DNA from: Arthrobacter sp. M4 | Lineage (GTDB): Bacteria; Actinomycetota; Actinomycetes; Actinomycetales; Micrococcaceae | Direction: 5' to 3' | Assembly (NCBI RefSeq): GCF_020251205.1 | Contig: NZ_JAIWYX010000002.1 | Span: forward strand, 310,001 to 374,000 | Length of the DNA: 64,000 bases | Part shown: in pieces, positions 16,706 through 25,801 of the stretch | Numbering within the stretch: position 1 is the stretch's first letter | Layout: every line of letters begins with the position of its first letter | Notes under the pieces: model-generated | The model's database searches: none | Seen by the model: only the letters and a program-made list of their open reading frames with translations | Told to the model about the DNA's origin: nothing | Made by a program: the position numbers and the translations under genes

Positions 16706-19700
16706 ATGACACTTCACATTTCCTACCCCGCAGAGCTGCCCGTTTCCGAGCGCCGCGAGGACCTGATGGCGGCCATCGCGGCCAACCAGGTGACGATCAT
16801 CGCGGGCGAGACCGGCTCAGGCAAGACCACCCAGATCCCCAAGATGTGCCTTGAGCTCGGCCTGGGAGACAAGGGACTGATCGGCCACACGCAGCCGCGA
16901 CGGCTCGCTGCAAGGACGGTAGCCGAACGCATCGCCTTTGAACTCGGTGTCGACCTCGGCGAGGAAGTGGGCTTCCAGGTCCGCTTCACTGGCGAGGTCA
17001 GTCCGTCCACCAAAATCAAGCTCATGACGGATGGCATCCTGTTGGCAGAGATCCAACGGGACAAGCTGCTAAAGAAGTACAGCGTAATCATCGTCGATGA
17101 AGCCCACGAGCGCAGCCTGAACATCGACTTCATCCTTGGCTACCTCAAGCGGATCCTGCCGCAACGCCCGGACCTCAAGGTCATTATCACTTCGGCCACG
17201 ATCGATCCCGAACGCTTCGCCCGACACTTTGGATCAGACGATTCTCCCGCCCCGATTATCGAAGTTTCCGGACGTACCTATCCGGTTGAGGTCCGCTACA
17301 GGCCACTGTCGCAGCCAGCCTGGGGCGCCGGAGTCGACCCCGACTCGGCGGACGCGTCAGACGACGAGCTCGAGGAGGACCGCGACCCCCTGGACGCCGT
17401 TTGCGACGCCGTGGACGAGCTGGCCCAGGAAGCCCCGGGAGACATCCTTATCTTCTTCTCAGGTGAGCGGGAGATCCGCGACGCCTCCGACGCGCTTCAG
17501 TCCCGTATCCAGTCGAACCGCCGCTTGGCGGGAGCCGAGGTACTCCCGCTCTTCGCACGGCTCAGCCTGGAGGAACAGCACCGGGTCTTCAACCCCGGCG
17601 GCAGGCGCCGCATCATCCTTGCCACCAACGTCGCGGAAACGTCCCTGACCGTTCCAGGGATCAAATACGTTGTGGACACGGGTACGGCGCGTATTTCCCG
17701 GTACTCCCACAGGACCAAGGTCCAACGCCTGCCCATTGAACGCATTTCACAGGCGTCTGCCAATCAGCGGTCTGGGCGATGCGGCCGTGTCTCGGAAGGT
17801 ATCGCCGTCCGCCTGTATTCGGAAGAAGACTTCGAATCCAGGCCGCAGTTCACCGACCCGGAAATCCTTCGCACAAACCTCGCCGCGGTCATCCTGCAGA
17901 TGACCGCGATGGGCGTTGCCCGCGGACCCAAGGACGTGGAGAATTTTCCGTTTGTCGAACCGCCGGACTCTCGTGCCATCAACGACGGCGTCACGCTCCT
18001 GCGGGAGCTCGGCGCCCTCAGCGCTCCGGCGCCGTCGGGCCCTGCAAAGCAAAGCGCCAGCAAGCCCGGTGCGCTGGATTCCGGTAGGCGGGGAGAAGGC
18101 ACAGCGGCCGACGACGGACGCGACCGAAGGAGGGGCGGCCGCAACGGTGGCGGGCTGACCGCCGTCGGACATAAACTTGCCCAGCTCCCCGTCGATCCGC
18201 GGCTCGGCCGCATGATCGTGGAGGCAGGCAGGCGCGGCTGCGTGCGGGAAGTAATGATCCTGGCGGCGGCACTGACTATTCAGGATCCGCGGGAACGTCC
18301 CCAAGCGGACGGCTCCGGCAAGCAGCAGCTCGCCGCGGAGAAACATGCCCGCTTCCGCGATGAGAACTCTGATTTCACGGGATACCTGAACCTCTGGAAC
18401 TATATCCAGGAAAATCAGCGGGAGTTGTCCTCCACACAATTCCGGCGCCTTTGCCGGAGCGAATTCATCAATTACCTGCGTGTGCGGGAGTGGCAGGACC
18501 TCTTCACCCAGTTGCGCCAACTCGCCAAGCCGCTGGGTATCACCCTGGACAACAAACGGCTCGCCGACCCTGTGGGCAACCATGACGGAATCCACATCTC
18601 CCTTCTTTCCGGTCTCTTGAGCCACGTCGGCCTCTACGATGAGCGGAAACGGGAATACGCAGGTGCACGCGGAACCCGTTTTGCGATCTTCCCGGGGTCC
18701 GCGCTCTTCAAGAAGTCCCCGGCTTTCGTCATGGCCGCCGAGTTGGTGGAGACAAGCCGGCTCTGGGCGCGGGTGGCTGCCAAGTTCGATCCGCTCTGGG
18801 TGGAGCAACTGGCCCCTGAACTGGTTAAACGCTCGTACAGCGAACCTCACTGGTCCAGCCGGTCTGGGGCCGTCATGGCCCACGAGAAGGTCACGCTTTA
18901 CGGCGTTCCCATCATCCCGAACCGACGCGTCAACTACGGAAAGATCGATCCGGAGCTCTCGCGGGAGCTGTTCATTCGCCATGCCTTGGTTGATGGTGAG
19001 TGGCGCACCCAACACAAGTTCTTCCACCGCAACCGGGCTTTGTTGCGCGAAGTTGAGGAATTGGAGACCAGGATGCGCCGCCGCGACATCCTGGTGGACG
19101 ACCAGACGCTGTTTGAGTTCTACGACGCCCGGGTAGGCGACGACGTAATCTCCGAGCGCCACTTCGATAAATGGTGGAAAGACGCACGCCGACACGATCC
19201 GACGCTGCTGGACTTCGAAAAGGAACTGCTGATCAATGAAGACGCGGACTCCCTGGATGATTCGGCATACCCCAAATCCTGGGAACACAAGGGCTTCGAG
19301 CTCCCGCTGAGCTACGAGTTCCATCCCGTGGCGCCCGGAAGCGTTCCGGATCCTTCGGATGGTGTCACGGCGGAAGTGCCGGTACTGTTCCTGAACCAGT
19401 TGAACGAAGCCCCTTTCCAATGGCAAATCCCGGGACAGCGCATAGAACTGGTCACGGCCCTCATCAAATCCCTTCCGAAGGCCGTCCGGAAGAACTTCGT
19501 ACCGGCGCCGGATGTTGCAAGGCAGGCGGTTGCGGCGCTCGACGCCGATTTCGATCCCAACGAGGACGAACTGGAACCCTCGCTGGAACTTGTCCTGCGC
19601 CGTCTTCGCGGCCACATCATCCCACCGGGATCCTGGAACTGGGACTCGGTTCCACCGCACCTGAGGATCACGTTTAGGGTAGTGGACAGCAAGGGCAAGG

Positions 19701-20821
19701 CCCTCGGTGAGGGCAAGGACCTTGCCGCCCTGCAGGAGCAGTTGGCACCGGCAACGCGGCGGGCTATCGCAGCGTCGCTTGGTGCAACGCCGTCAACGGC
19801 GGCACGTCAAGGACGGGGAGCCAAAATCACCGGCGGCGCGCCAGGTAAAGCCCCGTCCGGTGCCGCTGCGCCGGTTATACCGGTTGTACCGGTTGCAGGC
19901 ACCACACCAGCCCCACCTGGACGCGCCTCGTCCGGAGCTGCGGGAGGCTTCGCCGAACAGACCGGGCTCAAGGACTGGTCGTTCGGCACCATTGAGCGCC
20001 AGGTGAGCCGGGTAGTCCAGGGCCACCAGGTCACGGGGTTCCCCGCCGTCGTCGACGAAGGCCAGTCAGTGGGCCTCAAAGTCTTCCAGACGAGGAGTGA
20101 GCAACAGGCCGCAATGCGCGGCGGCGTCATCCGGCTGCTTGCCCTTCGTGTTCCTTCCCCGGACCGCTACGTCCAGGAGCACCTGAGCAACACCGAAAAA
20201 CTCACGTTCTCCCAAAATCCGCATGGCTCGGTCAGCGCACTCATCGCCGACTGTGCACTGGCGGCGATCGACAAGCTGGTTCCGGCCGAGCTGCCGTGGG
20301 ACCGCGCAGCCTTCGACGCGTTGTATGAGGCTGTGCGGGCGGAGCTCATCGACACCGTCTTTAGCGTCGCGGCCGTTGTTGAGCGCATCCTGGCGAGCAC
20401 TCGTCGGATCGAAAAGCAGCTGAAAGGATCAACCAGCCTCCACCTCATCAGCGCACTCAACGACATCAAGAGCCAACTGGAGCATCTGGTCTATCCGGGA
20501 TTCGTGGCCCGCACGGGTTATGCCCAGCTCAGCCAGCTGCCCCGGTACCTGGCTGCCATGGAACGGCGGTTGGAGAAGCTGCCCAGCAACGTACAACGTG
20601 ATGCGGCGAACATGGGAGTGGTCCAGGCCCTGGAGGACGACTATGACGACGCCGTCGCGGCACTGCTTCCAGGGCGGAGACCCGGGACGGAACTCGAGCG
20701 TGTCCGCTGGATGATCGAGGAACTGCGCGTGAGCCTATTCGCAGTGGAGCTGGGAACGGCCTACTCCGTATCCGAGAAGAGGATTCGCACCGTGCTGAAC
20801 CAGGCGCTTGCGCCGGCGTAG
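16706..20821 (+). CDS. hrpA: ATP-dependent RNA helicase HrpA
   Basis: DEAH-box helicase of 1371 residues. Walker A GETGSGKT (34-41), DEAH (131-134), SATI motif III (ITSATIDPE), and motif VI region QRSGRCGR place it in the DEAH/RHA group. The helicase-associated and OB-fold regions follow, then the DUF3418 C-terminal region that marks HrpA. Residues about 450-500 form a Gly/Arg/Ser-rich insert within the core. In E. coli HrpA acts on mRNA and on collided ribosomes. Start ATG 16706 is supported by a TAGACT -10-like hexamer 11 nt upstream, implying a very short leader. The last codons lie inside a 17-bp inverted repeat. Confidence 0.95.
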   Translation: MTLHISYPAELPVSERREDLMAAIAANQVTIIAGETGSGKTTQIPKMCLELGLGDKGLIGHTQPRRLAARTVAERIAFELGVDLGEEVGFQVRFTGEVSPSTKIKLMTDGILLAEIQRDKLLKKYSVIIVDEAHERSLNIDFILGYLKRILPQRPDLKVIITSATIDPERFARHFGSDDSPAPIIEVSGRTYPVEVRYRPLSQPAWGAGVDPDSADASDDELEEDRDPLDAVCDAVDELAQEAPGDILIFFSGEREIRDASDALQSRIQSNRRLAGAEVLPLFARLSLEEQHRVFNPGGRRRIILATNVAETSLTVPGIKYVVDTGTARISRYSHRTKVQRLPIERISQASANQRSGRCGRVSEGIAVRLYSEEDFESRPQFTDPEILRTNLAAVILQMTAMGVARGPKDVENFPFVEPPDSRAINDGVTLLRELGALSAPAPSGPAKQSASKPGALDSGRRGEGTAADDGRDRRRGGRNGGGLTAVGHKLAQLPVDPRLGRMIVEAGRRGCVREVMILAAALTIQDPRERPQADGSGKQQLAAEKHARFRDENSDFTGYLNLWNYIQENQRELSSTQFRRLCRSEFINYLRVREWQDLFTQLRQLAKPLGITLDNKRLADPVGNHDGIHISLLSGLLSHVGLYDERKREYAGARGTRFAIFPGSALFKKSPAFVMAAELVETSRLWARVAAKFDPLWVEQLAPELVKRSYSEPHWSSRSGAVMAHEKVTLYGVPIIPNRRVNYGKIDPELSRELFIRHALVDGEWRTQHKFFHRNRALLREVEELETRMRRRDILVDDQTLFEFYDARVGDDVISERHFDKWWKDARRHDPTLLDFEKELLINEDADSLDDSAYPKSWEHKGFELPLSYEFHPVAPGSVPDPSDGVTAEVPVLFLNQLNEAPFQWQIPGQRIELVTALIKSLPKAVRKNFVPAPDVARQAVAALDADFDPNEDELEPSLELVLRRLRGHIIPPGSWNWDSVPPHLRITFRVVDSKGKALGEGKDLAALQEQLAPATRRAIAASLGATPSTAARQGRGAKITGGAPGKAPSGAAAPVIPVVPVAGTTPAPPGRASSGAAGGFAEQTGLKDWSFGTIERQVSRVVQGHQVTGFPAVVDEGQSVGLKVFQTRSEQQAAMRGGVIRLLALRVPSPDRYVQEHLSNTEKLTFSQNPHGSVSALIADCALAAIDKLVPAELPWDRAAFDALYEAVRAELIDTVFSVAAVVERILASTRRIEKQLKGSTSLHLISALNDIKSQLEHLVYPGFVARTGYAQLSQLPRYLAAMERRLEKLPSNVQRDAANMGVVQALEDDYDDAVAALLPGRRPGTELERVRWMIEELRVSLFAVELGTAYSVSEKRIRTVLNQALAPA

Positions 20822-20840
20822 CAGCAAGCGCCTGGTTCAG
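20795..20840. terminator. terminator hairpin overlapping the hrpA 3' end
   Basis: A 17-bp perfect inverted repeat: CTGAACCAGGCGCTTGC (20795-20811) with GCAAGCGCCTGGTTCAG (20824-20840). The left arm encodes hrpA residues and the stop lies in the loop. The right arm ends 1 bp before the stop of the convergent HIT gene, so it could stop both. No U-run. Confidence 0.65.
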
Positions 20841-20841
20841 T

Positions 20842-21270
20842 TCAGTCCTCCGGCACGAATTCCTGGTAGCCGGCGGCCCGCAGCGCCTCACGGAGCCTGC
20901 CTTGGCTTTGGTCCATGACCGCAGCGTCCGGGTTGTGGTCCACGTGGTGCACCTCGAAGTCCTCCAGTGAGTAGGCTGGCCACACGTGCACGTGGAGGTG
21001 GCGGACTTCGAAGCCCTCCATCAGCACGCCAACACGCTTGGCCCCGAAAACCTGTTCCTGAACCTTGCCGATCTTCTGAGCCACATCCATGACCTTGTGC
21101 AGCAGTTCAGGGCTTGCGTCGGTCCATGAGTCCACTTCTTCACGGGGGACCACGAGGACGTGCCCCTGGGTGATCGGGGCGATGGTCAGGAAGGCGACAA
21201 TGTCCTGGTCCTTCCAGACAAAGCGCCCGGGGATGTCGCCCTCGATGATCTTGGTGAACAGCGTGCTCAT
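20842..21270 (-). CDS. HIT-family nucleotide-binding protein
   Basis: 142 residues with the histidine triad in VRHLHVHVWPAYS, preceded by the family block FLTIAPITQGHVLVVPREEVD. HIT proteins hydrolyse or transfer nucleoside monophosphates (for example AMP-lysine or dinucleoside polyphosphates); the substrate here is unknown. It is the last gene of a coupled operon. Its ATG overlaps the stop of the upstream dehydrogenase by 4 bp. It converges on hrpA, sharing an inverted repeat between the two stops. Confidence 0.93.
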   Translation of the reverse strand: MSTLFTKIIEGDIPGRFVWKDQDIVAFLTIAPITQGHVLVVPREEVDSWTDASPELLHKVMDVAQKIGKVQEQVFGAKRVGVLMEGFEVRHLHVHVWPAYSLEDFEVHHVDHNPDAAVMDQSQGRLREALRAAGYQEFVPED

Positions 21271-22421
21271 GCGTCAGCCTCCGTTGATGGTTCGTGCAGT
21301 GTGGCGGTATCCAGGACAAAGCGGTACTTCACGTCACCGGCCACCATCCGGTCATATGCCTCGTTGAGTTGCCCGGCGCGCACGATTTCAATGTCGCTGG
21401 CCACACCGTGGGCTGAGCAGAAGTCAAGCATTTCCTGTGTCTCTGCGATGCCGCCAATCAGCGAACCGGAGTACGTCAGCCGCCTGCGGATCAACAGGCC
21501 AGGTTGGACGGGCGGCATGTCCTCAGGCGGCAGGCCGAGCTGGTACAGCGCCCCGTCGCGGCGAAGGGTGCGCAAGTAGGGATTGAGGTCGTGCGGCGCA
21601 GCCACGGTGTCGATGATGACATCAAGGCTGCGGGCGGCAGCGTCCATCGCGTCATCATCCTTGGAAAGGACAACGCGTTCCGCGCCAAGTTCGACGGCGG
21701 CACCGACCTTGCTTGCCGACGTCGTGAAAACAGTGACCACCGCGCCCATTGCCTTGGCAATCTTGACGGCCATATGCCCCAGGCCCCCAAGTCCCATAAC
21801 GCCAACCGCATTGCCAGGCTTCACGTGGAAGTGGCGGAGGGGCGAATAAGTGGTAATCCCGGCGCACAGCAAAGGTGCGGCCGCCGCAGGGTCCAGGGCT
21901 TCGGGAATGCGAAGTACAAAGCGCTTGTCCACAACTATCGACGTAGAGTAGCCGCCCTGGGTTAGCTCTCCCCCGTTGCGTGGGTCACGGACTCCGTACG
22001 TGCCAACATTGCCGCGCTCGCAGTATTGCTCCAAGCCGTCGCGGCAGCTGGCGCATTCCCGGCAAGAGTCCACCATGCAACCGACGCCCACCCGGTCGCC
22101 TGGGGCGAATTCGCTCACAGCTGTGCCCACACGGCTTACGCGCCCCACGATTTCGTGGCCGGGTACCAGAGGATACTCGGGCAGCCTCCACTCTCCGCGC
22201 GTGGCATGGACATCCGAATGGCAAAGGCCGCAGAACTCGATGGCGATTTCGACGTCGTCTTCCTTGGGCGCACGCCGGGCAATGGTGAGTGGCACCAAAC
22301 CGCTGTGCGTCGACGTTGCGCCGTAGGCTGCGGCGAGCCGGCCAACAGCCGCGGGAGCGGGGCTGGAAAGATCGGGCAACGGCTTGGCAAGGGGCGGTGG
22401 CACCGGGCGTCCAGGACTCAT
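21267..22421 (-). CDS. zinc-dependent alcohol dehydrogenase, cinnamyl-alcohol/YahK-like
   Basis: 384-residue MDR-family NAD(P)-dependent oxidoreductase. Catalytic zinc ligands lie in FCGLCHSDVHATRGEW and PGHEIVGRV. The structural zinc lobe is the four-cysteine segment from CMVDSCRECASC to the following YC. The cofactor loop GLGGLGHMAVKIAKAMGA is the Rossmann fold. It resembles the YahK/CAD branch that reduces aldehydes to alcohols, usually with NADPH. A 30-residue Pro-rich N-terminal extension precedes the catalytic domain; an internal start is possible. Overlaps by 4 bp at both ends with the sulfurtransferase and HIT genes. Confidence 0.92.
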   Translation of the reverse strand: MSPGRPVPPPLAKPLPDLSSPAPAAVGRLAAAYGATSTHSGLVPLTIARRAPKEDDVEIAIEFCGLCHSDVHATRGEWRLPEYPLVPGHEIVGRVSRVGTAVSEFAPGDRVGVGCMVDSCRECASCRDGLEQYCERGNVGTYGVRDPRNGGELTQGGYSTSIVVDKRFVLRIPEALDPAAAAPLLCAGITTYSPLRHFHVKPGNAVGVMGLGGLGHMAVKIAKAMGAVVTVFTTSASKVGAAVELGAERVVLSKDDDAMDAAARSLDVIIDTVAAPHDLNPYLRTLRRDGALYQLGLPPEDMPPVQPGLLIRRRLTYSGSLIGGIAETQEMLDFCSAHGVASDIEIVRAGQLNEAYDRMVAGDVKYRFVLDTATLHEPSTEADA

Positions 22422-23341
22422 GCCTCGACGCTACCCCCGGCGCCCAGACCCGTGCCACTTTGGGCACGCACTTGGCCCACGGCGTCCTGGCCGTCCGGCT
22501 CACCGTAGGGTTCGGGACCAACGGCCACTAGGTTTGCTGGATTCGATGACCATTGCGAGTAGGAGCCCGGGTACAGGGCGGCGGAGATCCCGGCAATTTC
22601 CAGCGCAGCAATTTGGTGGGTTGCCGTCACACCCGAGCCGCAGTAAACAGCCACGCGTGCTCCGGGGGCAACGCCAAGCGCAGCAAAGTGCTTCCGCAGC
22701 GTTTCGGCGGGCAGGAAGCTCCCCTGCGCACTGATGTTGTCCCATGTCGGCGCGCTCACGGCCCCCGGGAGGTGGCCTGGCCGCGGGTCCACAGGCTCCA
22801 CCTCGCCCCGATACCGTTCACCCGCCCGAGCATCGAGCAGTATTCCTTCGGCGGGCCAGGCCGCTGCTTCTTCGGCGCTGATGGCAGGCATGTGACCGTG
22901 GCCAAGTACAACACTCCCAGGTGCGGGACTCTGTTCGTCCTGTGCAAGAGGCAGGGCGGCTGCCCTCCAAGCGGCCAGACCGCCGTCGAGCAGGAAAACC
23001 GAACGCAAGCCGGCATCCCGAAGCATCCACCACAACCTCGCGGCTGAAGTCCCTCCGGCATCGTCGTAGACCACCACCGCGTCGCCGTCGTTGACGCCCC
23101 AGGCCCGGGCCCGGGACTGGAGCTGGGACGGGGAAGGCAGCGGGTGCCGGCCGCGGGCGGGCTCCGCTGGATCAGCGAGCTCCGTGGGAAGGTCCACATA
23201 GACAGCCCCGGGGATGTGTCCGTGCCGAAAGTGCGCGTGTCCGTGGGGGTCGCCCAGGGCCCACCTGACGTCGAGCAGCACTGTGGAGCGCCCTGAGTCC
23301 AGCAACTGCCCCAGCGAGGCGACGTCGATGATGGTCGACAA
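22418..23341 (-). CDS. sulfurtransferase, two-rhodanese-domain (MST-like)
   Basis: 307 residues with two rhodanese domains. The N-terminal one (about 1-130) is inactive in the usual way, and the C-terminal one has the catalytic loop VYCGSGVTATH typical of mercaptopyruvate/thiosulfate sulfurtransferases. The enzyme would move sulfane sulfur to thiol or cyanide acceptors. Start is TTG 23341 (LSTIIDVASLGQLLDSG), preceded by AAGGAAAGG at 5-nt spacing; the frame upstream is not family-like. First gene of an operon with the dehydrogenase and HIT genes, and divergent from a cysteine desulfhydrase-like gene. Confidence 0.92.
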   Translation of the reverse strand: MSTIIDVASLGQLLDSGRSTVLLDVRWALGDPHGHAHFRHGHIPGAVYVDLPTELADPAEPARGRHPLPSPSQLQSRARAWGVNDGDAVVVYDDAGGTSAARLWWMLRDAGLRSVFLLDGGLAAWRAAALPLAQDEQSPAPGSVVLGHGHMPAISAEEAAAWPAEGILLDARAGERYRGEVEPVDPRPGHLPGAVSAPTWDNISAQGSFLPAETLRKHFAALGVAPGARVAVYCGSGVTATHQIAALEIAGISAALYPGSYSQWSSNPANLVAVGPEPYGEPDGQDAVGQVRAQSGTGLGAGGSVEA

Positions 23342-23398
23342 AGGCCTTTCCTTCCCTCTCCAATCCGCGGTTTGCTCCACCCTACCCCGGCGCCATCC

Positions 23399-23434
23399 AA
23401 ATAGGCTGAAGCGGTGAAATAGGCTGGACCGGTG
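23399..23434 (+). repeat. 18-bp tandem duplication with -10 hexamer and GTG start
   Basis: AAATAGGCTGAAGCGGTG (23399-23416) is repeated as AAATAGGCTGGACCGGTG (23417-23434), 16 of 18 bases identical. Each copy contains a TAGGCT -10-like hexamer and a GTG. The second GTG starts the Cds1-like gene; the first reads GTG-AAA-TAG and stops at once. The 6 nt between hexamer and GTG suit a leaderless transcript. Confidence 0.7.
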
Positions 23435-24532
23435 AATAGCGCGAAGAGGCACAACAGGGCATGGGCGGATGCCGCAATTCGGACCATCGAAGCGGAGAAC
23501 AACCGCTCAGCGGACACCCATTTGTACTCGGTCCCCCTACCCGCCGAGTGGGGCGTTCAGCTTTACCTCAAAGACGAGTCCACCCACCGATCCGGCAGCC
23601 TAAAGCATCGCCTAGCGCGGTCCCTGTTCTTGTTCGGCCTAGTCAACGGGTGGATCACGGAAGGCACCACCATTGTTGAGGCCTCCAGTGGAAGCACGGC
23701 AGTTTCCGAGGCCTATTTCGCCCGGCTGATCGGGCTTCCTTTCATAGCCGTCATGACACGGACCACAAGCCCGGAGAAAATCGCCCTGATTGAGCAGTTT
23801 GGAGGTTCCTGCATGCTTGTGGACCACGCATCCGAGGTCTACGCGGCAGCCGAGGAACTTGCCCGCTCAACCGGAGGGCACTACATGGACCAGTTCACCT
23901 ACGCCGAGCGTGCAACAGACTGGCGGGGCAACAACAACATCGCGGAATCCATTTTCGGCCAGCTTTCGCTGGAGGAACACCCCGTGCCGCGCTGGATCGT
24001 CGTCGGGGCCGGTACCGGCGGTACCAGCGCAACCATAGGCCGGTACATCAGGTACCACCGCTACGACACGGGCCTGGCTGTTGTTGATCCCGAGAACAGT
24101 GCCTTCTACCCCGGCTGGCGTAATGGGATCAACGGATTCACTACCGGAGCGGCATCAAGGATCGAAGGCATTGGCAGGCCCCGGATGGAACCGAGCTTCA
24201 TCCCGTCGGTTATCGACCACATGATCCAGGTCCCCGATGCGGCGTCCGTGGCAGCGATGAAGCACCTGAGGGAACGGACCGGCCTCCACGCGGGCCCCTC
24301 CACCGGCACTAACCTGTGGGGGACTTGGCAGCTTATCGCCGCCATGATCGCGCAAGGCGCGCGGTGCAGTGTTGTGTCCCTGATGTGCGATGGCGGGGAG
24401 CGTTACGCCGGCAGCTATTACGACGACGGCTGGCTCGCCCGGCAGGGCCTGGACCCCGCACCCTACGAAGCCATGCTGCAAGAATTCTTCGACAGCGGGG
24501 TGTGGCCGGCCCTTCCCGGGTCCGATACCTAG
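23432..24532 (+). CDS. PLP-dependent cysteine synthase-family protein, Cds1-like (probable L-cysteine desulfhydrase)
   Basis: 366-residue fold-II PLP enzyme. The PLP lysine is in [13 protein letters not shown], the substrate loop is [15 protein letters not shown] and the phosphate loop is [15 protein letters not shown]. Overall it resembles the mycobacterial Cds1 group, which degrades cysteine to pyruvate, ammonia and H2S, more than CysK/CysM biosynthetic enzymes. Context supports a sulfur role: divergent from a sulfurtransferase. Start GTG 23432 lies 6 nt after a TAGGCT hexamer with no good ribosome-binding site, so it may be leaderless. Reaction direction is inferred from family only. Confidence 0.88.
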   Translation: MNSAKRHNRAWADAAIRTIEAENNRSADTHLYSVPLPAEWGVQLYLKDESTHRSGSLKHRLARSLFLFGLVNGWITEGTTIVEASSGSTAVSEAYFARLIGLPFIAVMTRTTSPEKIALIEQFGGSCMLVDHASEVYAAAEELARSTGGHYMDQFTYAERATDWRGNNNIAESIFGQLSLEEHPVPRWIVVGAGTGGTSATIGRYIRYHRYDTGLAVVDPENSAFYPGWRNGINGFTTGAASRIEGIGRPRMEPSFIPSVIDHMIQVPDAASVAAMKHLRERTGLHAGPSTGTNLWGTWQLIAAMIAQGARCSVVSLMCDGGERYAGSYYDDGWLARQGLDPAPYEAMLQEFFDSGVWPALPGSDT

Positions 24533-25200
24533 ACTTCCACTGATTCCCGGGCGGAGAGTCGTTCGTACGTGGTGCCGTACTTAGCCCCGATCCGAGTGAC
24601 GTGTCCCTCGACGATGCCGCGGCCCAACTCGTTCAGCAGGCCGTCATGCACAGGATGGGCTTTGGGTGCGCGAACACCAACCACGAAATCCACTACCTCG
24701 CCCACCTTGGACCAGGGCGCATGGATGGGAACCAATAGCGTTTTTACGGAGACGCCGTCAGGGATCACGAAGGAGTCTCCGGGGTGGTAGACGTTCTCGT
24801 CCACCAAGTAGCCGATGTTGGCCACTACCGGAATCTGGGGGTGGATCAGCGCGTGCTGTCCGCCGTACGTCCGGATTGAGAATCCGGCAGCTTCAAAGGA
24901 TTCACCAGGTCCCACCGCACTGACGCGATCAGCCACCCCTGCATGCCCGCCGCTTTCAGCCTTTTCCTTCAATTGGGCAGCTACCCCGGCTGGCGCGTGC
25001 ACGTGTAGGGCTGCGTCTCCGCGAAGAGCCATGACCACTGCGGCCACGTCGATGTGGTCGCTGTGTTCATGTGTCACCAGGATGGCCTCCGCACCGCTCA
25101 GTGCCTCTTCTGTTTCGGAAAATGTGCCGGGATCAATGACCAGGACGCGACCATTCTTCTCAAGGCGGACACAGGCGTGCGTGAACTTGGTGAGCTTCAT
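24529..25200 (-). CDS. MBL-fold metal-dependent hydrolase (UlaG-like)
   Basis: 223 residues with the metallo-beta-lactamase motif [11 protein letters not shown] and downstream metal ligands in YHPGDSFV and PIHAPW. The N-terminus [17 protein letters not shown] is typical of the UlaG/UPF0173 branch with uncertain substrates. Start is ATG 25200. The open frame upstream lacks family character and would run across the divergent Zur-like gene's promoter. Its 3' end overlaps the Cds1-like gene by 4 bp in convergent orientation. Confidence 0.9.
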   Translation of the reverse strand: MKLTKFTHACVRLEKNGRVLVIDPGTFSETEEALSGAEAILVTHEHSDHIDVAAVVMALRGDAALHVHAPAGVAAQLKEKAESGGHAGVADRVSAVGPGESFEAAGFSIRTYGGQHALIHPQIPVVANIGYLVDENVYHPGDSFVIPDGVSVKTLLVPIHAPWSKVGEVVDFVVGVRAPKAHPVHDGLLNELGRGIVEGHVTRIGAKYGTTYERLSARESVEV

Positions 25201-25339
25201 GACGCCCAGCCTAGGGGGCCACCCTGACAGTGTCCACGAAGCGCCCTGACCGAATTCGGGCGGCCCGTGCTGGTAATCTTGTAGTTTGCCACAGTCAGCG
25301 ATTGGCCTTTGAACTGTACCGATGGAAGCGAGTTTCACC

Positions 25340-25798
25340 ATGCCAAACGGCACCAACGCAGCCGCGGCACCGGCGGCGGCACCGGGCGGCAGGGAACAAC
25401 GTGTCACCAAGCAACGGCTGGCTGTCAGCGCCGCCCTCGATGAATTGGACGATTTCGTCAGTACCCAGGAGCTCTACCGGATCCTGCATGGCCGTGGAGT
25501 GTCCGTTTCCCTTGCTACGGCCTATCGCATCCTCCAACAGCTTGCCGATGACGGACTCATCGACGTACTTCGCAACAGCGACGGCGAAGCCGTGTACCGG
25601 CGTTGCGCAGTGACCGGCCATCACCATCACTTGCTTTGCCGCAACTGCGGCAAAGCCGTTGAAGTCGAAGCTCCGGCAGTGGAGACTTGGGCGGCGCGGA
25701 CGGCGGCCGAGCACGGCTACTCCGAGGTTGCACACACCGTAGAGATTTTCGGTCTTTGTCCGGAGTGCACGGCCAAGAAGGCCGCGGGCGAGCTCTGA
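25340..25798 (+). CDS. zur: Fur-family repressor, probably zinc-sensing (Zur)
   Basis: 152 residues. An N-terminal winged helix (about 20-85: TKQRLAVSAALDEL, SLATAYRILQQLADDGLID) is followed by the dimerisation and metal domain. That domain has a His-rich GHHHHLLCRNCGKAVEVEAP and the second CxxC in LCPECTAKK, the structural zinc site. Zur rather than Fur is inferred from position: its stop is 3 bp from the convergent znuB stop. ATG 25340 is preceded by GGAAGCGAG; an in-frame ATG at 25322 would add six residues but has no clear ribosome-binding site. Confidence 0.87.
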   Translation: MPNGTNAAAAPAAAPGGREQRVTKQRLAVSAALDELDDFVSTQELYRILHGRGVSVSLATAYRILQQLADDGLIDVLRNSDGEAVYRRCAVTGHHHHLLCRNCGKAVEVEAPAVETWAARTAAEHGYSEVAHTVEIFGLCPECTAKKAAGEL

Positions 25799-25801
25799 CC
25801 T

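Noticed and set aside
17747..19660. 637-codon frame opposite hrpA
   Set aside because: An antisense shadow of a long GC-rich gene; the sense strand carries the complete helicase motifs.
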